The notes under the pieces: generated by a model
Databases searched by the model: none
Seen by the model: only the letters and a program-made list of their open reading frames with translations
Told to the model about the DNA's origin: nothing
Shown: positions 1 through 6,853 of the stretch, in pieces
How the letters are laid out: each line of letters begins with the position of its first letter
Numbering within the stretch: position 1 is the stretch's first letter
Program-made: the position numbers and the translations under genes
NCBI GenBank assembly: GCA_031273145.1
Contig: JAISSL010000240.1
Coordinates: forward strand, 1 to 6,888
Reading direction: 5' to 3'
From: Zoogloeaceae bacterium
GTDB taxonomy: Bacteria; Pseudomonadota; Gammaproteobacteria; Burkholderiales; Rhodocyclaceae
DNA: 6,888 nt

Positions 1-3000
1 ACGTTATCGGTCAAATCTCCCAACGAACCTTTCAGGCCGCGCATTTCCCCCTCGATCCGGGCGCGCGCGATGGAAAGCTCGCCGGCTTCATTGACCAGCT
101 TGTCAACCAGGTCTGCGCGTACCCGCATCTGAGCGCGCGTACTTTCCGCATCCGGGGCATGGTGGGAGGCCGGTTTTTCCGGCTCTTCCGCCCCTTCAGC
201 CGGTTCGCCTTCAGGCGTTGCGGCAGGAGAATCGCCCGCTGCCGCCGCATCCTGTCCGGCTTCCGGCTGCTTCGTCGAGATCGCAGGCAGGGGCGGGGTA
301 ATCGCGCTGAAATCCCCCGCCCTGTATCGCTCGACCGTATCGGCCAGCGTATCCAGAACCGAGGCTATTTCATCCAGATCGGCATCGCTTCCCCCGCCAA
401 GCCCCATCAGCTCATTGACCTGCGTCTCCGTAGCATGGGTCAGCTCGCCCAGATTCATCGCCCCGGCCATCCGCGCGCTGCCCTTGAACGTATGCAGCAC
501 CCGCGCCAAGGCACGGGGCGCTGCTTCATCCTTTCGATTCGCGCGCCAGGCGGAAAGTTCCTTCTGGAAACCCGCCAGCAGGTCTTCGGCTTCTTCCAGA
601 AAAATCGGGATCAATTGCTCATCAAATTCATCTTTCAGCGTCGGCATCACGAATTCATGCTTTTCTTCCACCCGCGCCTGCGTCTGAGGTAGCTCCGGCG
701 TTGGCATGGCAAAACCATCGCCAGCTTCCTGCGGAATAGTCTGCTCGAATTCTGGCTGGAAATCATCCAGCGAAAAATCGCCGCCTACCTCCGCCAATTC
801 CATACCCGTAAACGCGCTTTCCGGCTCAGGCGAAACCTCACCCACCTGAATGCCATTCGGCTCTTCCGCAAACATATCCGAATCCATCGCCTCAACCAGT
901 TCAATGGACTCGACAGAATCATCCAGACCAAAAGGCGCAAGCGGCGGCTCGGCAGGCGCTTCCTGCAACTCCGCCTTGTGCTGTTCTTCCCCGGCGGGCG
1001 CGGACGGATACAACAGACTCAGCATCTTGACGAGCTTGTTCTTCGGTTCCGGCATCTTGCCTTCCGTCAGGCCAGTCTGCATCGCCGCCAGGGTGTCAAT
1101 GGTCTGCCCGATGATTTCCACGCCTTCCAGTAAATCCCGCTGATCGCTCTCATTGCGGCGCAAAAGCGTCATCTCCAGTTCATGCGCCAGCTCGTTGAGC
1201 GGCATGAAGCCAACCGTGCCGGCAATCCCCGCCAGGGTATGCGCCGCGCGCCCGACTTCATAAGGCGTCTCCATGCCCGGAGTCTCCTCAAGCTCAAGCC
1301 TGAAGTTTTTCAGGGTGTTCAGATGCCCGGTCGATTCTTCCCTGAAAATCTCGTACAACTGCGGCGAGATGGACAGGTCGCCAATGACGACATTCTGTTC
1401 TTCCCCTTTGTCATCTAGCTCCAGAGCGTTAAGGGGGGCAGACGGCTCAGGAGCGACGGAAGGGTTTTCCGGCGCAGCCCTTTCATTTGCTTCAACCTCC
1501 AGCGCCGGAACTTCTTCGGCAGGTTGCCCAATATCAAAAATATCCGAAATACTGCCCCCCAGCATGGTTGCTTCAAACGAAGGCTCTTCCGCCAGAGGTT
1601 CGATGTCCCCGAAAATCTGCGTCCCCGACATCTCAATCCCACTCTCTTCAAGATGGGGCGCGGACAGCGTGAAATCAGGCATTGCTTCCAGCGCGGGTTC
1701 TTCTTTCTTCTGAACCACAGGCGGCGGAGGCGTTTCTTCCCCCGCGTTGCCGCGCAGGGATTTTGCCCGCGCCATCAAATCGGCATAGGCCGGAACCGAC
1801 GCATAATCATGCGCGGCAAGCGCACTCACCCAGGCCAGGAAAACCTGATGCGCTTCCTTGACCATCTCCAGCAATTCAGGCGTCACCAGCATTTCCTGCC
1901 GCAACCAGAGATTCAGGGTTTGTTCTACCTCCCAGGCCGTCTCGCCCAAGTCTTTCAGGCCGACCATGCGCCCGCTGCCCTTCAGGGTATGGAACGAACG
2001 CCGGACAGCCGTCAGGTTCTCGACCTCGTTCGGCTGCCGCCGCAGAACGTCGAGATTTTCCTGAATGACCATCAGCACTTCCTGCGCTTCTTCCAGGAAA
2101 ATTTCGAGCAATTCGGCATCCAGTTCTTCCGCGCTCGCTTCCACCAACTGCATGGTCTTGGCAGAAGGCGCAGGAATCACGGGCTGTACGCTGATCGGCG
2201 CAAGGGCTTCCGCCACGGCTTTCATCTCTGCCTGGGGCGCGCTTTCCTTCGTCTGCTTCAACGCCTTCAACGCTGACTTGGCCTGGGCAAGCAACGCCTC
2301 ATCAGCAACCAGGTCTGCGTCTTTCTGCAACTCTTCCAGACAGGCTGACAGTTGACTCCGCAGTTTCATGTTTCCAGGATCGGCTTGCAGCGCCTTCAAG
2401 AGACTTCTGGTTTTCTTCTTCAGTTCTTCCAACTGGGTCTCAACGCTGTCGCCAGCTTCCTGCGTCTCTTCCGTCCCTTCATCTTCCTCAGTGGCAACCG
2501 AGCGCACATCAAACTTGCGCATGAATTCGCCAAAGCTGATTTCGCCGCCCGCAAGCGCATCCACAAAAAACCCAAGCGTGGAGATTTCCTGCGCGACGCC
2601 TTCGCACGCCGCGTGATCCGGCGCATAATCCGGCTTGGCAAAGGCCAGCACCCGCCCCTCGCATGCTTTCAGATAATCCAGCGCTTCATCCTGCCCAAGA
2701 ATGGACAACGCGCCCGCAATCTGGTTGAGCGGTCTTTCCAGTTCCGCCTTCTGTGGACGTTTGCTGTTGTCGCGGAAGAAGGCATCCAGAACCTGCTCGA
2801 CTTCGCCCAGACTGGTCTGAATCTCCCGCGCAACCTGGGTCATCAACAGCTTTTCCTGAGCGCGCCGCGCCATCTCATCCAGGATGGGCGCATCCGTATC
2901 ATCCAGCGCCTTTCCGGCGCGGCAGCTTGCCAGTCGCCGCACAACCAGCGCCGCTTGCGCCGGGAAGTTTTCGCTTAAATGCAGATAATTATCCAGAGTG

Positions 3001-4196
3001 TTCTGGATCAGAATAAGCGCCGTGGCAACTTCCATCGCCAGCGTTTCCGTCTGCCGCGACGCATCCGCCGCCAGCCAGGCCGCCGTACTCGCCAGCGCGT
3101 CCGTGAGCGGCTTCAATTCCTCGCCCAGCACGGCAACGTACTGGGGAATATTCTTGCTTTGTTCCGCAAAAGCGGCAAGCGCCGGCGCGCTGCCGGAACA
3201 AAAGCGATTCCACTGCTCGCTCACAGCGGCAACAATTTCTTTCAGCGCATGAAGCGCATTGGTCTGCGCCGCATTGATCTCGTGCAGCACCTGATCCTTC
3301 GAGGGAATCAACCGTTTCAACTGGTAGACCCCCTGAATATCCTTCAGGAGCGGATCGGCTTCTCCCGGCACGTTCGCCACATAGAAAAGACAATCGCGCA
3401 GGAGACGATCGGCAATGCCGGGATGGCCTTCCTGCAAGCGGCGAATCTGCTGGTCAATCCGGGCGCAGAGGGAACGCGCATCGCCCACCTTGGTGCCCCC
3501 ATTCAGGAGCGCCGTCACCAGCCCCAGCGCCGACCACCAGAAGGCTCGTACCGAAGGCGAAGTCTGCACCACCTCAATCCGGTTTAAAGCCGCGCGCATC
3601 CGGTTAAGCCCGTCTTTGGCCTGAGCGGCATCCTTGGCGCGAAGCCAGGTCAGCAAACCCTTCTGGAAAAGAACACGCTCGCCATGAATGAGTTTCTTGC
3701 GCGCCGCCGGGGAGAGTTTCTTGGTCTCGGCCTTGCGTTTGGGCGGTCGCCGGGAAAGGTCGGGGAAAAACAGATCAATCGGATTGGCCTTTTGTTTGCC
3801 CAGCGCCTTCGTCACTTCCTGATAAACCGGCAGAAGGCGTAGCGACTGCGGCGGCTCGCCAATGAGCAAATCGCCTAGATACTGGCGCAGAACGGAAAAC
3901 CCCCCCTCCACAATCGCAATGGCACCATCCGCATCGGTTATTTCACGATTCTCCACCTTGCCGAGCAGCATATCCAGCGCCTCGGCAACCTGAACCGCGC
4001 CATTGACGCCGACCATGGCCAGGGCGCCAATTGCCTGTTGCAAATGCGTGCGGGCAAACTTGATCCGCGTACTTTCATGCTCGGCCAGATATTGCGTCAG
4101 CGCGACAAACGCTTCCTCCAACGCAACGTCAATTTCTCCCTTGACCCAGCTCAAAGGGCCAATGTCGAAACCATGATTTTCCGTAATGGTGCTCAT
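1..4196 (-). CDS. chpA: ChpA/PilL, multi-Hpt CheA-type hybrid sensor kinase of the type IV pilus system (N-terminal 1398 residues, C-terminus beyond window)
   Basis: Central kinase of the Pil-Chp pathway. It autophosphorylates on Hpt histidines and phosphorylates PilG/PilH. One frame stays open from ATG 4196 to base 1. Starts at 4196: an in-frame TAG lies at 4212-4214 and no other start codon lies between. Order: FimL-like region (about 14-440), with GPLSWVKGEIDVALEEA at 13-29, FFPDL near 143-147, a basic stretch RRPPKRK (149-155), a WW pair at 220-221 and RDCLFYVA near 267-274; a degenerate Hpt (about 440-545, Asn491); Hpt with HTLKGSGRMVG (His736); Hpt with HTLAGIAGTVG (His986); Hpt with HTFKGSARMAG (His1235); then the dimerisation helix from about 1357 (RADLVDKLVNEAGELSIAR). 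Acidic Pro/Ala/Glu-rich linkers join the Hpt domains. ATPase, CheW-like and probable receiver domains lie off the left edge. Pseudomonas ChpA is about 2472 residues; this one may be nearer 2000 (inference). Confidence 0.93.
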   Translation of the reverse strand, partial: MSTITENHGFDIGPLSWVKGEIDVALEEAFVALTQYLAEHESTRIKFARTHLQQAIGALAMVGVNGAVQVAEALDMLLGKVENREITDADGAIAIVEGGFSVLRQYLGDLLIGEPPQSLRLLPVYQEVTKALGKQKANPIDLFFPDLSRRPPKRKAETKKLSPAARKKLIHGERVLFQKGLLTWLRAKDAAQAKDGLNRMRAALNRIEVVQTSPSVRAFWWSALGLVTALLNGGTKVGDARSLCARIDQQIRRLQEGHPGIADRLLRDCLFYVANVPGEADPLLKDIQGVYQLKRLIPSKDQVLHEINAAQTNALHALKEIVAAVSEQWNRFCSGSAPALAAFAEQSKNIPQYVAVLGEELKPLTDALASTAAWLAADASRQTETLAMEVATALILIQNTLDNYLHLSENFPAQAALVVRRLASCRAGKALDDTDAPILDEMARRAQEKLLMTQVAREIQTSLGEVEQVLDAFFRDNSKRPQKAELERPLNQIAGALSILGQDEALDYLKACEGRVLAFAKPDYAPDHAACEGVAQEISTLGFFVDALAGGEISFGEFMRKFDVRSVATEEDEGTEETQEAGDSVETQLEELKKKTRSLLKALQADPGNMKLRSQLSACLEELQKDADLVADEALLAQAKSALKALKQTKESAPQAEMKAVAEALAPISVQPVIPAPSAKTMQLVEASAEELDAELLEIFLEEAQEVLMVIQENLDVLRRQPNEVENLTAVRRSFHTLKGSGRMVGLKDLGETAWEVEQTLNLWLRQEMLVTPELLEMVKEAHQVFLAWVSALAAHDYASVPAYADLMARAKSLRGNAGEETPPPPVVQKKEEPALEAMPDFTLSAPHLEESGIEMSGTQIFGDIEPLAEEPSFEATMLGGSISDIFDIGQPAEEVPALEVEANERAAPENPSVAPEPSAPLNALELDDKGEEQNVVIGDLSISPQLYEIFREESTGHLNTLKNFRLELEETPGMETPYEVGRAAHTLAGIAGTVGFMPLNELAHELEMTLLRRNESDQRDLLEGVEIIGQTIDTLAAMQTGLTEGKMPEPKNKLVKMLSLLYPSAPAGEEQHKAELQEAPAEPPLAPFGLDDSVESIELVEAMDSDMFAEEPNGIQVGEVSPEPESAFTGMELAEVGGDFSLDDFQPEFEQTIPQEAGDGFAMPTPELPQTQARVEEKHEFVMPTLKDEFDEQLIPIFLEEAEDLLAGFQKELSAWRANRKDEAAPRALARVLHTFKGSARMAGAMNLGELTHATETQVNELMGLGGGSDADLDEIASVLDTLADTVERYRAGDFSAITPPLPAISTKQPEAGQDAAAAGDSPAATPEGEPAEGAEEPEKPASHHAPDAESTRAQMRVRADLVDKLVNEAGELSIARARIEGEMRGLKGSLGDLTDN
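3..128 (-). other. Start of the CheA-type dimerisation (P3) helix in ChpA
   Basis: Residues about 1357-1398 read MRVRADLVDKLVNEAGELSI and continue ARARIEGEMRGLKGSLGDLTDN up to the window edge. The pattern V-R-A-D-L-x-D-x-L-V-N-E-A-G-E-x-S-I-A-R is the ChpA form of the helix that opens the CheA homodimer domain. This shows that the reading frame set at 4196 is intact to the edge and that the kinase core follows just outside the window. Confidence 0.85.
297..635 (-). other. ChpA Hpt domain with canonical motif (His1235), nearest the kinase core
   Basis: Residues about 1188-1300. Helix 1 reads LKDEFDEQLIPIFLEEAEDL; the motif is RVLHTFKGSARMAGAMNLGE with His1235 at codon 492-494, then THATETQVNEL in the third helix. 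All key residues are present. As the Hpt closest to the dimerisation and ATPase domains, it would be placed like the P1 domain of ordinary CheA. Confidence 0.88.
1047..1376 (-). other. ChpA Hpt domain with variant motif (His986)
   Basis: Residues about 941-1050, starting LSISPQLYEIFREESTGHL. The motif is GRAAHTLAGIAGTVGFMPLN with His986 at codon 1239-1241. The His and the Gly two residues after Lys position are kept, but the Lys of H-T-L-K-G-S is Ala and the Ser is Ile. It can probably still be phosphorylated, perhaps with different kinetics or partner choice than the other two His domains. Confidence 0.8.
1435..1790 (-). other. ChpA acidic disordered linker between the His736 and His986 domains
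   Basis: Residues about 803-921 are rich in Glu, Pro and Ala with few hydrophobic heptads, including TPPPP, KKEEPALEA and ENPSVAPEPSAPLNALELDD. Short hydrophobic islands (FEATMLGGSISDIFDIG) could be docking motifs. Similar acidic linkers lie at about 1060-1187 and 1305-1350, the last with a run of four Ala and GEPAEGAEEPEKP. They most likely act as tethers that let Hpt domains reach the kinase core and receivers. Confidence 0.7.
1827..2129 (-). other. ChpA Hpt domain with canonical motif (His736)
   Basis: Residues about 690-790. Helix 1 reads LDAELLEIFLEEAQEVL and helix 2 carries RRSFHTLKGSGRMVGLKDLG. His736 (codon 1989-1991) is the expected phosphorylated residue, followed by Lys and Gly as in the family. 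Helix 3 has ETAWEVEQTLN. Nothing is missing, so this unit is likely active. Its first helix closely resembles that of the His1235 unit (IFLEEA in both). Confidence 0.88.
2562..2879 (-). other. ChpA degenerate Hpt-like domain with Asn491 at the phosphoacceptor position
   Basis: Residues about 440-545. After a long helix (ARRAQEKLLMTQVAREIQTS) comes PLNQIAGALSILGQDEALDY (489-508). This aligns without gaps to H-T-L-K-G-S-A-x-x-L-G: Asn491 for His, Gln492 for Thr, Ala494 for Lys, with the Gly and the L-G pair kept. The fold therefore looks preserved while phosphate transfer should be lost. Pseudomonas ChpA is known to carry Ser and Thr variants of Hpt domains, so non-His units are a family habit, but Asn cannot take the same role. 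Confidence 0.6.
3990..4155 (-). other. ChpA N-terminal FimL/Hpt-like helical unit without a phosphoacceptor His (Gln53)
   Basis: Residues about 14-69 of ChpA form an Hpt-like helical unit. The motif region reads THLQQAIGALAMVGVNGA (50-67). Aligned on the invariant Gly of H-x-x-K-G-S, the phosphoacceptor position is Gln53 and the Lys position is Ile56. My recollection of related ChpA and FimL proteins is a motif like LHQVRGALQMVG, so this copy appears to have lost or never had the His. His51 is two residues away and off register. The unit is probably structural or a docking site rather than a phosphate carrier. Confidence 0.5.
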
Positions 4197-4203
4197 AACG
4201 AAA

Positions 4204-4207
4204 CTCG
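4204..4207 (-). promoter_or_regulatory. Weak ribosome binding site of chpA
   Basis: The best match before ATG 4196 is minus-strand CGAG, 7 bases upstream. This is much weaker than the sites of pilI and pilJ. The pilJ stop TAA (4208-4210) is directly next to it, so ribosomes ending on pilJ probably reinitiate here. That would keep kinase made in fewer copies than receptor (inference). Confidence 0.35.
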
Positions 4208-6304
4208 TTAGCTAACCTTGAAACCGGCGACCGATCCCTTCAATTCCGAAGCAAGGGCATTCAATTCATCCACCGCTCTGGCGGTATGGTTGGTGCTGAC
4301 CGTGGTTTGCCGGGTAATCCGCAAGATGTCCTGCATCAGGTTGGCAACCTTGGTCGCTGAAAGCGACTGTTCCTGGGTTGCCGCCGAGATGTTTTCAATC
4401 AGCGCCGCAAGATCGCGCGACACCTGCCCGATTTCCGACAATGCCTGCCCCGCCGTATCGGAACGTCTTGCGCCCTCAACCACGCCCTGGGTCGACTGTT
4501 CCATGGCGGAGACCGCATCCTGGGTATCGGACTGAATCGTCTTGACCAGCGCCGAAATCTGCCGGGTCGCCTCGCCGGAACGTTCCGCCAGCCGCTGCAC
4601 TTCTTCCGCAACCACGGTGAAGCCGCGCCCCGCTTCGCCAGCGGAAGCCGCTTGAATCGCGGCATTCAAGGCCAGAACGTTCGTCTGCTCGGTAATATCG
4701 GAAATCAGTTCCACAATTTCGCCGATTTCCTGCGAGGATTCGCCCAGCCGTTTGATACGCTTGGCGGTTTCCTGAATCTGATCCCGAATCGCGTTCATAC
4801 TGCGAATCGAATCCTGCACGGCCGCCGTGCCCTTGTCTGCCGCTTCCAGAGAAGAACGCGCCACCTGCGCGGACTGGGATGCGTGCCCGGAAACCGCCTT
4901 CATGGATTCCGCCATGGTCAACACCGAATTGCCCGCCAGATTGATTTCCTCGCCCTGCTTCGCGGCCGCCGCCAGAAGTTCAGCGGAAGTCTTGCGCGCA
5001 ATCTCGGTTGCCTGAGTCACGCGGGTAGAGGCGTCGTTGATCCGCCCCACCAGAACGCGCAGCTCTTCAATCGTGTAGTTGATGGAGTCCGCAATCGCGC
5101 CGGTGATGTCCTCCGACACGGTTGCCGTCACGGTCAAATCCCCGTCAGCCAAATCCCCCAGTTCGTTCATCAGGCGCAGGATGGCCTCCTGATTCTGGCG
5201 GTTGGTTGATTCGGACGCCTGCCGTTGCAGTTCGGCATCTTCCGCCCGACCATGCGTTTCCTGCAGATAAATCACCGCCATCCACACCAGCAGGGCAGCC
5301 ATACAGATGGACAGGACAATGATGCTGATCGTATACCAGATGCGGGAATCCAGCCCCTTCTGATAGATATGGTAGAGCTTGTCCGCGCCTTCGTAGAGGA
5401 TGTTGCTTTCCAGGAAAATGTTGGCTGCCGCCTGCTTGGATTGCTCCAGATAGTGAAGCGAAGCCATGATGCCGTTGACCGCCTCATGATTGGCCGCGAA
5501 TACCCTGCCAAGATCGCGCACAACGGCTCTTGATTCGACGCTCCCCACATTGCCCAATTCACCCAGCAGCTTCTCAAAATCTGCCATGTTGTTGAACAGT
5601 TCAAGCGACACGTCCGGCCGGATGACATCGCCTCCCACCAGATGATTGACGTTTTTGGGGATACTCTGCGTCAGCATCCACAACTGACTGGCGGCCATCG
5701 AATTCTTTCCGCTTTCATTGGCGTATAGGTTCACCAGTCGCGCGCCCAATCCCTGAAAACGCGCGTCGTTTTCGTTGACGATGTCCGTATTCTTTCTGAA
5801 CATGATCAGCGTTGCTTCCTGGTCGGTCAGAACCCCCACCAGCTTTTTCAGGCGATCCCAGTGACTCACCAGGGCATCCAGCGCGTCCAGCGCATGATCC
5901 GGCGAGGCGGAAACATCAACCGAACCAACGGTTCCACCCCGTTTCAGAATCGTCAGCAGGTTGGAGAAGTCGGCGCTTGCGTTCTTCAACTGTTCAAAGG
6001 AATTGCTGTCTCCAAGCACCGCCATGCTGGAGCTTTTGGCCAGCCGTTGCGAGAGCATCCGCAGATCGCTGGCGGCAGATACATAGGCCGTCCCTTCCGT
6101 ATAGGAGCTGTTGTTCATGTACACCAGCGCCATGGTGAGGACAAAGAGCAAAAGCAGGAAAGTAACCATGCCCTGAAAACGCGGGCCTGTGCTGTGTTCG
6201 CCGCCCTTGCCCTTGCGGCTTTTTTTTCTGCTTGAAACGGGGCGAACCGGTGACAAGGTTTGGGCACTTTCCAGGTTGTGTTCGTTTTTACCAAATAAGG
6301 CCAT
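4208..6304 (-). CDS. pilJ: PilJ, methyl-accepting chemoreceptor of the type IV pilus chemosensory system
   Basis: Inner-membrane receptor that passes periplasmic signals to PilI and ChpA. The chosen start gives 698 residues; Pseudomonas PilJ is about 682. Order: a basic cytoplasmic tail (1-45, with RKKSRKGKG at 26-34); TM1 about 46-63; a periplasmic part about 64-322 with two PilJ-type sensor helices bundles, the first with RMLSQRLAK (82-90), the second with [20 protein letters not shown] from 181; TM2 about 323-346; a HAMP region about 347-420 with [15 protein letters not shown]; and a coiled-coil signalling domain about 420-690. The kinase-contact hairpin tip is clear at about 538-570 ([15 protein letters not shown], then [21 protein letters not shown] nearby). 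There is no C-terminal NWETF-type tether; it ends GFKVS. A TTG at 6310 is in frame, but ATG at 6304 has a GGAG 7 bases upstream and is preferred. It ends 11 bases before chpA. Confidence 0.95.
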   Translation of the reverse strand: MALFGKNEHNLESAQTLSPVRPVSSRKKSRKGKGGEHSTGPRFQGMVTFLLLLFVLTMALVYMNNSSYTEGTAYVSAASDLRMLSQRLAKSSSMAVLGDSNSFEQLKNASADFSNLLTILKRGGTVGSVDVSASPDHALDALDALVSHWDRLKKLVGVLTDQEATLIMFRKNTDIVNENDARFQGLGARLVNLYANESGKNSMAASQLWMLTQSIPKNVNHLVGGDVIRPDVSLELFNNMADFEKLLGELGNVGSVESRAVVRDLGRVFAANHEAVNGIMASLHYLEQSKQAAANIFLESNILYEGADKLYHIYQKGLDSRIWYTISIIVLSICMAALLVWMAVIYLQETHGRAEDAELQRQASESTNRQNQEAILRLMNELGDLADGDLTVTATVSEDITGAIADSINYTIEELRVLVGRINDASTRVTQATEIARKTSAELLAAAAKQGEEINLAGNSVLTMAESMKAVSGHASQSAQVARSSLEAADKGTAAVQDSIRSMNAIRDQIQETAKRIKRLGESSQEIGEIVELISDITEQTNVLALNAAIQAASAGEAGRGFTVVAEEVQRLAERSGEATRQISALVKTIQSDTQDAVSAMEQSTQGVVEGARRSDTAGQALSEIGQVSRDLAALIENISAATQEQSLSATKVANLMQDILRITRQTTVSTNHTARAVDELNALASELKGSVAGFKVS

Positions 6305-6311
6305 GTTCAAT

Positions 6312-6315
6312 CTCC
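6312..6315 (-). promoter_or_regulatory. Ribosome binding site that fixes the pilJ start
   Basis: Minus-strand GGAG ends 7 bases before ATG at 6304, which is near-ideal spacing. The in-frame TTG at 6310 would be only 1 base from this site, so the longer form (two extra residues) is unlikely. The site sits in the 15-base gap after the pilI TGA. Confidence 0.7.
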
Positions 6316-6319
6316 GCAG

Positions 6320-6835
6320 TCAGGCCACAATATTCATAAAATCGGGATCGGCAAGCAGCGCCGCCAAATCCAGGCGATGCCATTTACCACCATCATTGTC
6401 AATGAACAGCCCGGCATTCCACGGTTTTTCAGTGGCGGGAGGTTTTACCTTGAAATCCGTCGGCTTTTTCAGCCCCAGCAAACCGGATACCAAAAGCGCC
6501 ACGTTGTTGCCAAAGCGCGTCCCAACCAGCAACAACCGGATACCGGAATTGTGCAATGAAATCGGCTCTTCGCCAATAAAGGCCGGGAAATCGGTGACGG
6601 CATGCAGATTGCCCCGAATATTCGCTAGGCCAAGGAAAGAGGGACGGGTCAGGGGAACCGGCGTCAGGGACGGCAACGTGGAGATGACTTCGCCAGAAAT
6701 GGACAAATCCATCAGCCAGCGCGATTTCCCGGCCTGAACACCCAGCAGGGATGCCGCGTTGACACCAGTAACGGCACCCGCAAGCCGGTGAGAGAGATAC
6801 TCCTGAAACTCGCGCAGGCTGACACGCCGGGACAT
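6320..6835 (-). CDS. pilI: PilI, CheW-like adaptor of the type IV pilus chemosensory system
   Basis: Cytoplasmic scaffold protein that links the receptor PilJ to the kinase ChpA. It has 171 residues, close to the roughly 178 of Pseudomonas PilI, and is a single CheW domain. After an N-terminal helix (about residues 6-23), a strand region with SRWLMDLS leads to LTPVPLTRPSFLGLANIRGN at about 57-76, followed by LHAVTDF. The block N-I-R-G-N-L-x-A-V-x-D-F is the PilI version of the CheW signature (N-x-R-G-x-x-x-P-V-x-D), with Ala for the usual Pro. A second half with RLLLVGTRFGNNVALLVSGLLGL follows. ATG at 6835 is the first possible start after the upstream gene's in-frame TAA, so the start is well fixed. 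The TGA stop (6320-6322) is 15 bases before pilJ. It is the right length and looks intact. Confidence 0.93.
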   Translation of the reverse strand: MSRRVSLREFQEYLSHRLAGAVTGVNAASLLGVQAGKSRWLMDLSISGEVISTLPSLTPVPLTRPSFLGLANIRGNLHAVTDFPAFIGEEPISLHNSGIRLLLVGTRFGNNVALLVSGLLGLKKPTDFKVKPPATEKPWNAGLFIDNDGGKWHRLDLAALLADPDFMNIVA

Positions 6836-6845
6836 AGCGACCTGG

Positions 6846-6850
6846 TCCTC
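6846..6850 (-). promoter_or_regulatory. Probable ribosome binding site of pilI
   Basis: Minus-strand GAGGA lies 10 bases before the ATG at 6835. A second, shorter AGG (6841-6843) lies 5 bases before it. Either could pair with 16S rRNA. The whole site sits in the 18-base gap after the response regulator's stop, so there is no room for a separate promoter and translation is probably coupled. Confidence 0.5.
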
Positions 6851-6853
6851 TTC

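Noticed and set aside
159..692. 177-codon plus-strand open frame near the left edge
   Set aside because: Antisense of the His1235 Hpt domain and its acidic linker in chpA. Composition is low-complexity Arg/Phe, and no ribosome site or family resemblance was seen.
585..2140. Similar DNA around 585-660 and 2080-2140 as a possible repeat element
   Set aside because: Both stretches encode the same first helix of an Hpt domain (IFLEEA). The similarity is explained by homologous protein domains, not by a mobile or DNA repeat.
1524..2276. 250-codon open frame on the plus strand, and the similar frames at 2352-2978 and 2979-3587
   Set aside because: They lie opposite the chpA frame, whose domains are recognisable throughout. 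Their products are rich in Arg, Phe, His and Gln with no domain, as expected from the antisense of a GC-rich, Glu/Leu/Ala-rich coding sequence.
6305..6310. In-frame TTG at 6310 as the start of pilJ
   Set aside because: It would be 1 base from the GGAG site, while ATG at 6304 is 7 bases from it.
6189..6737. 182-codon plus-strand open frame across the pilI-pilJ junction
   Set aside because: Opposite two well-supported genes with clear CheW and PilJ features. The frame runs through both and has no recognisable domain.
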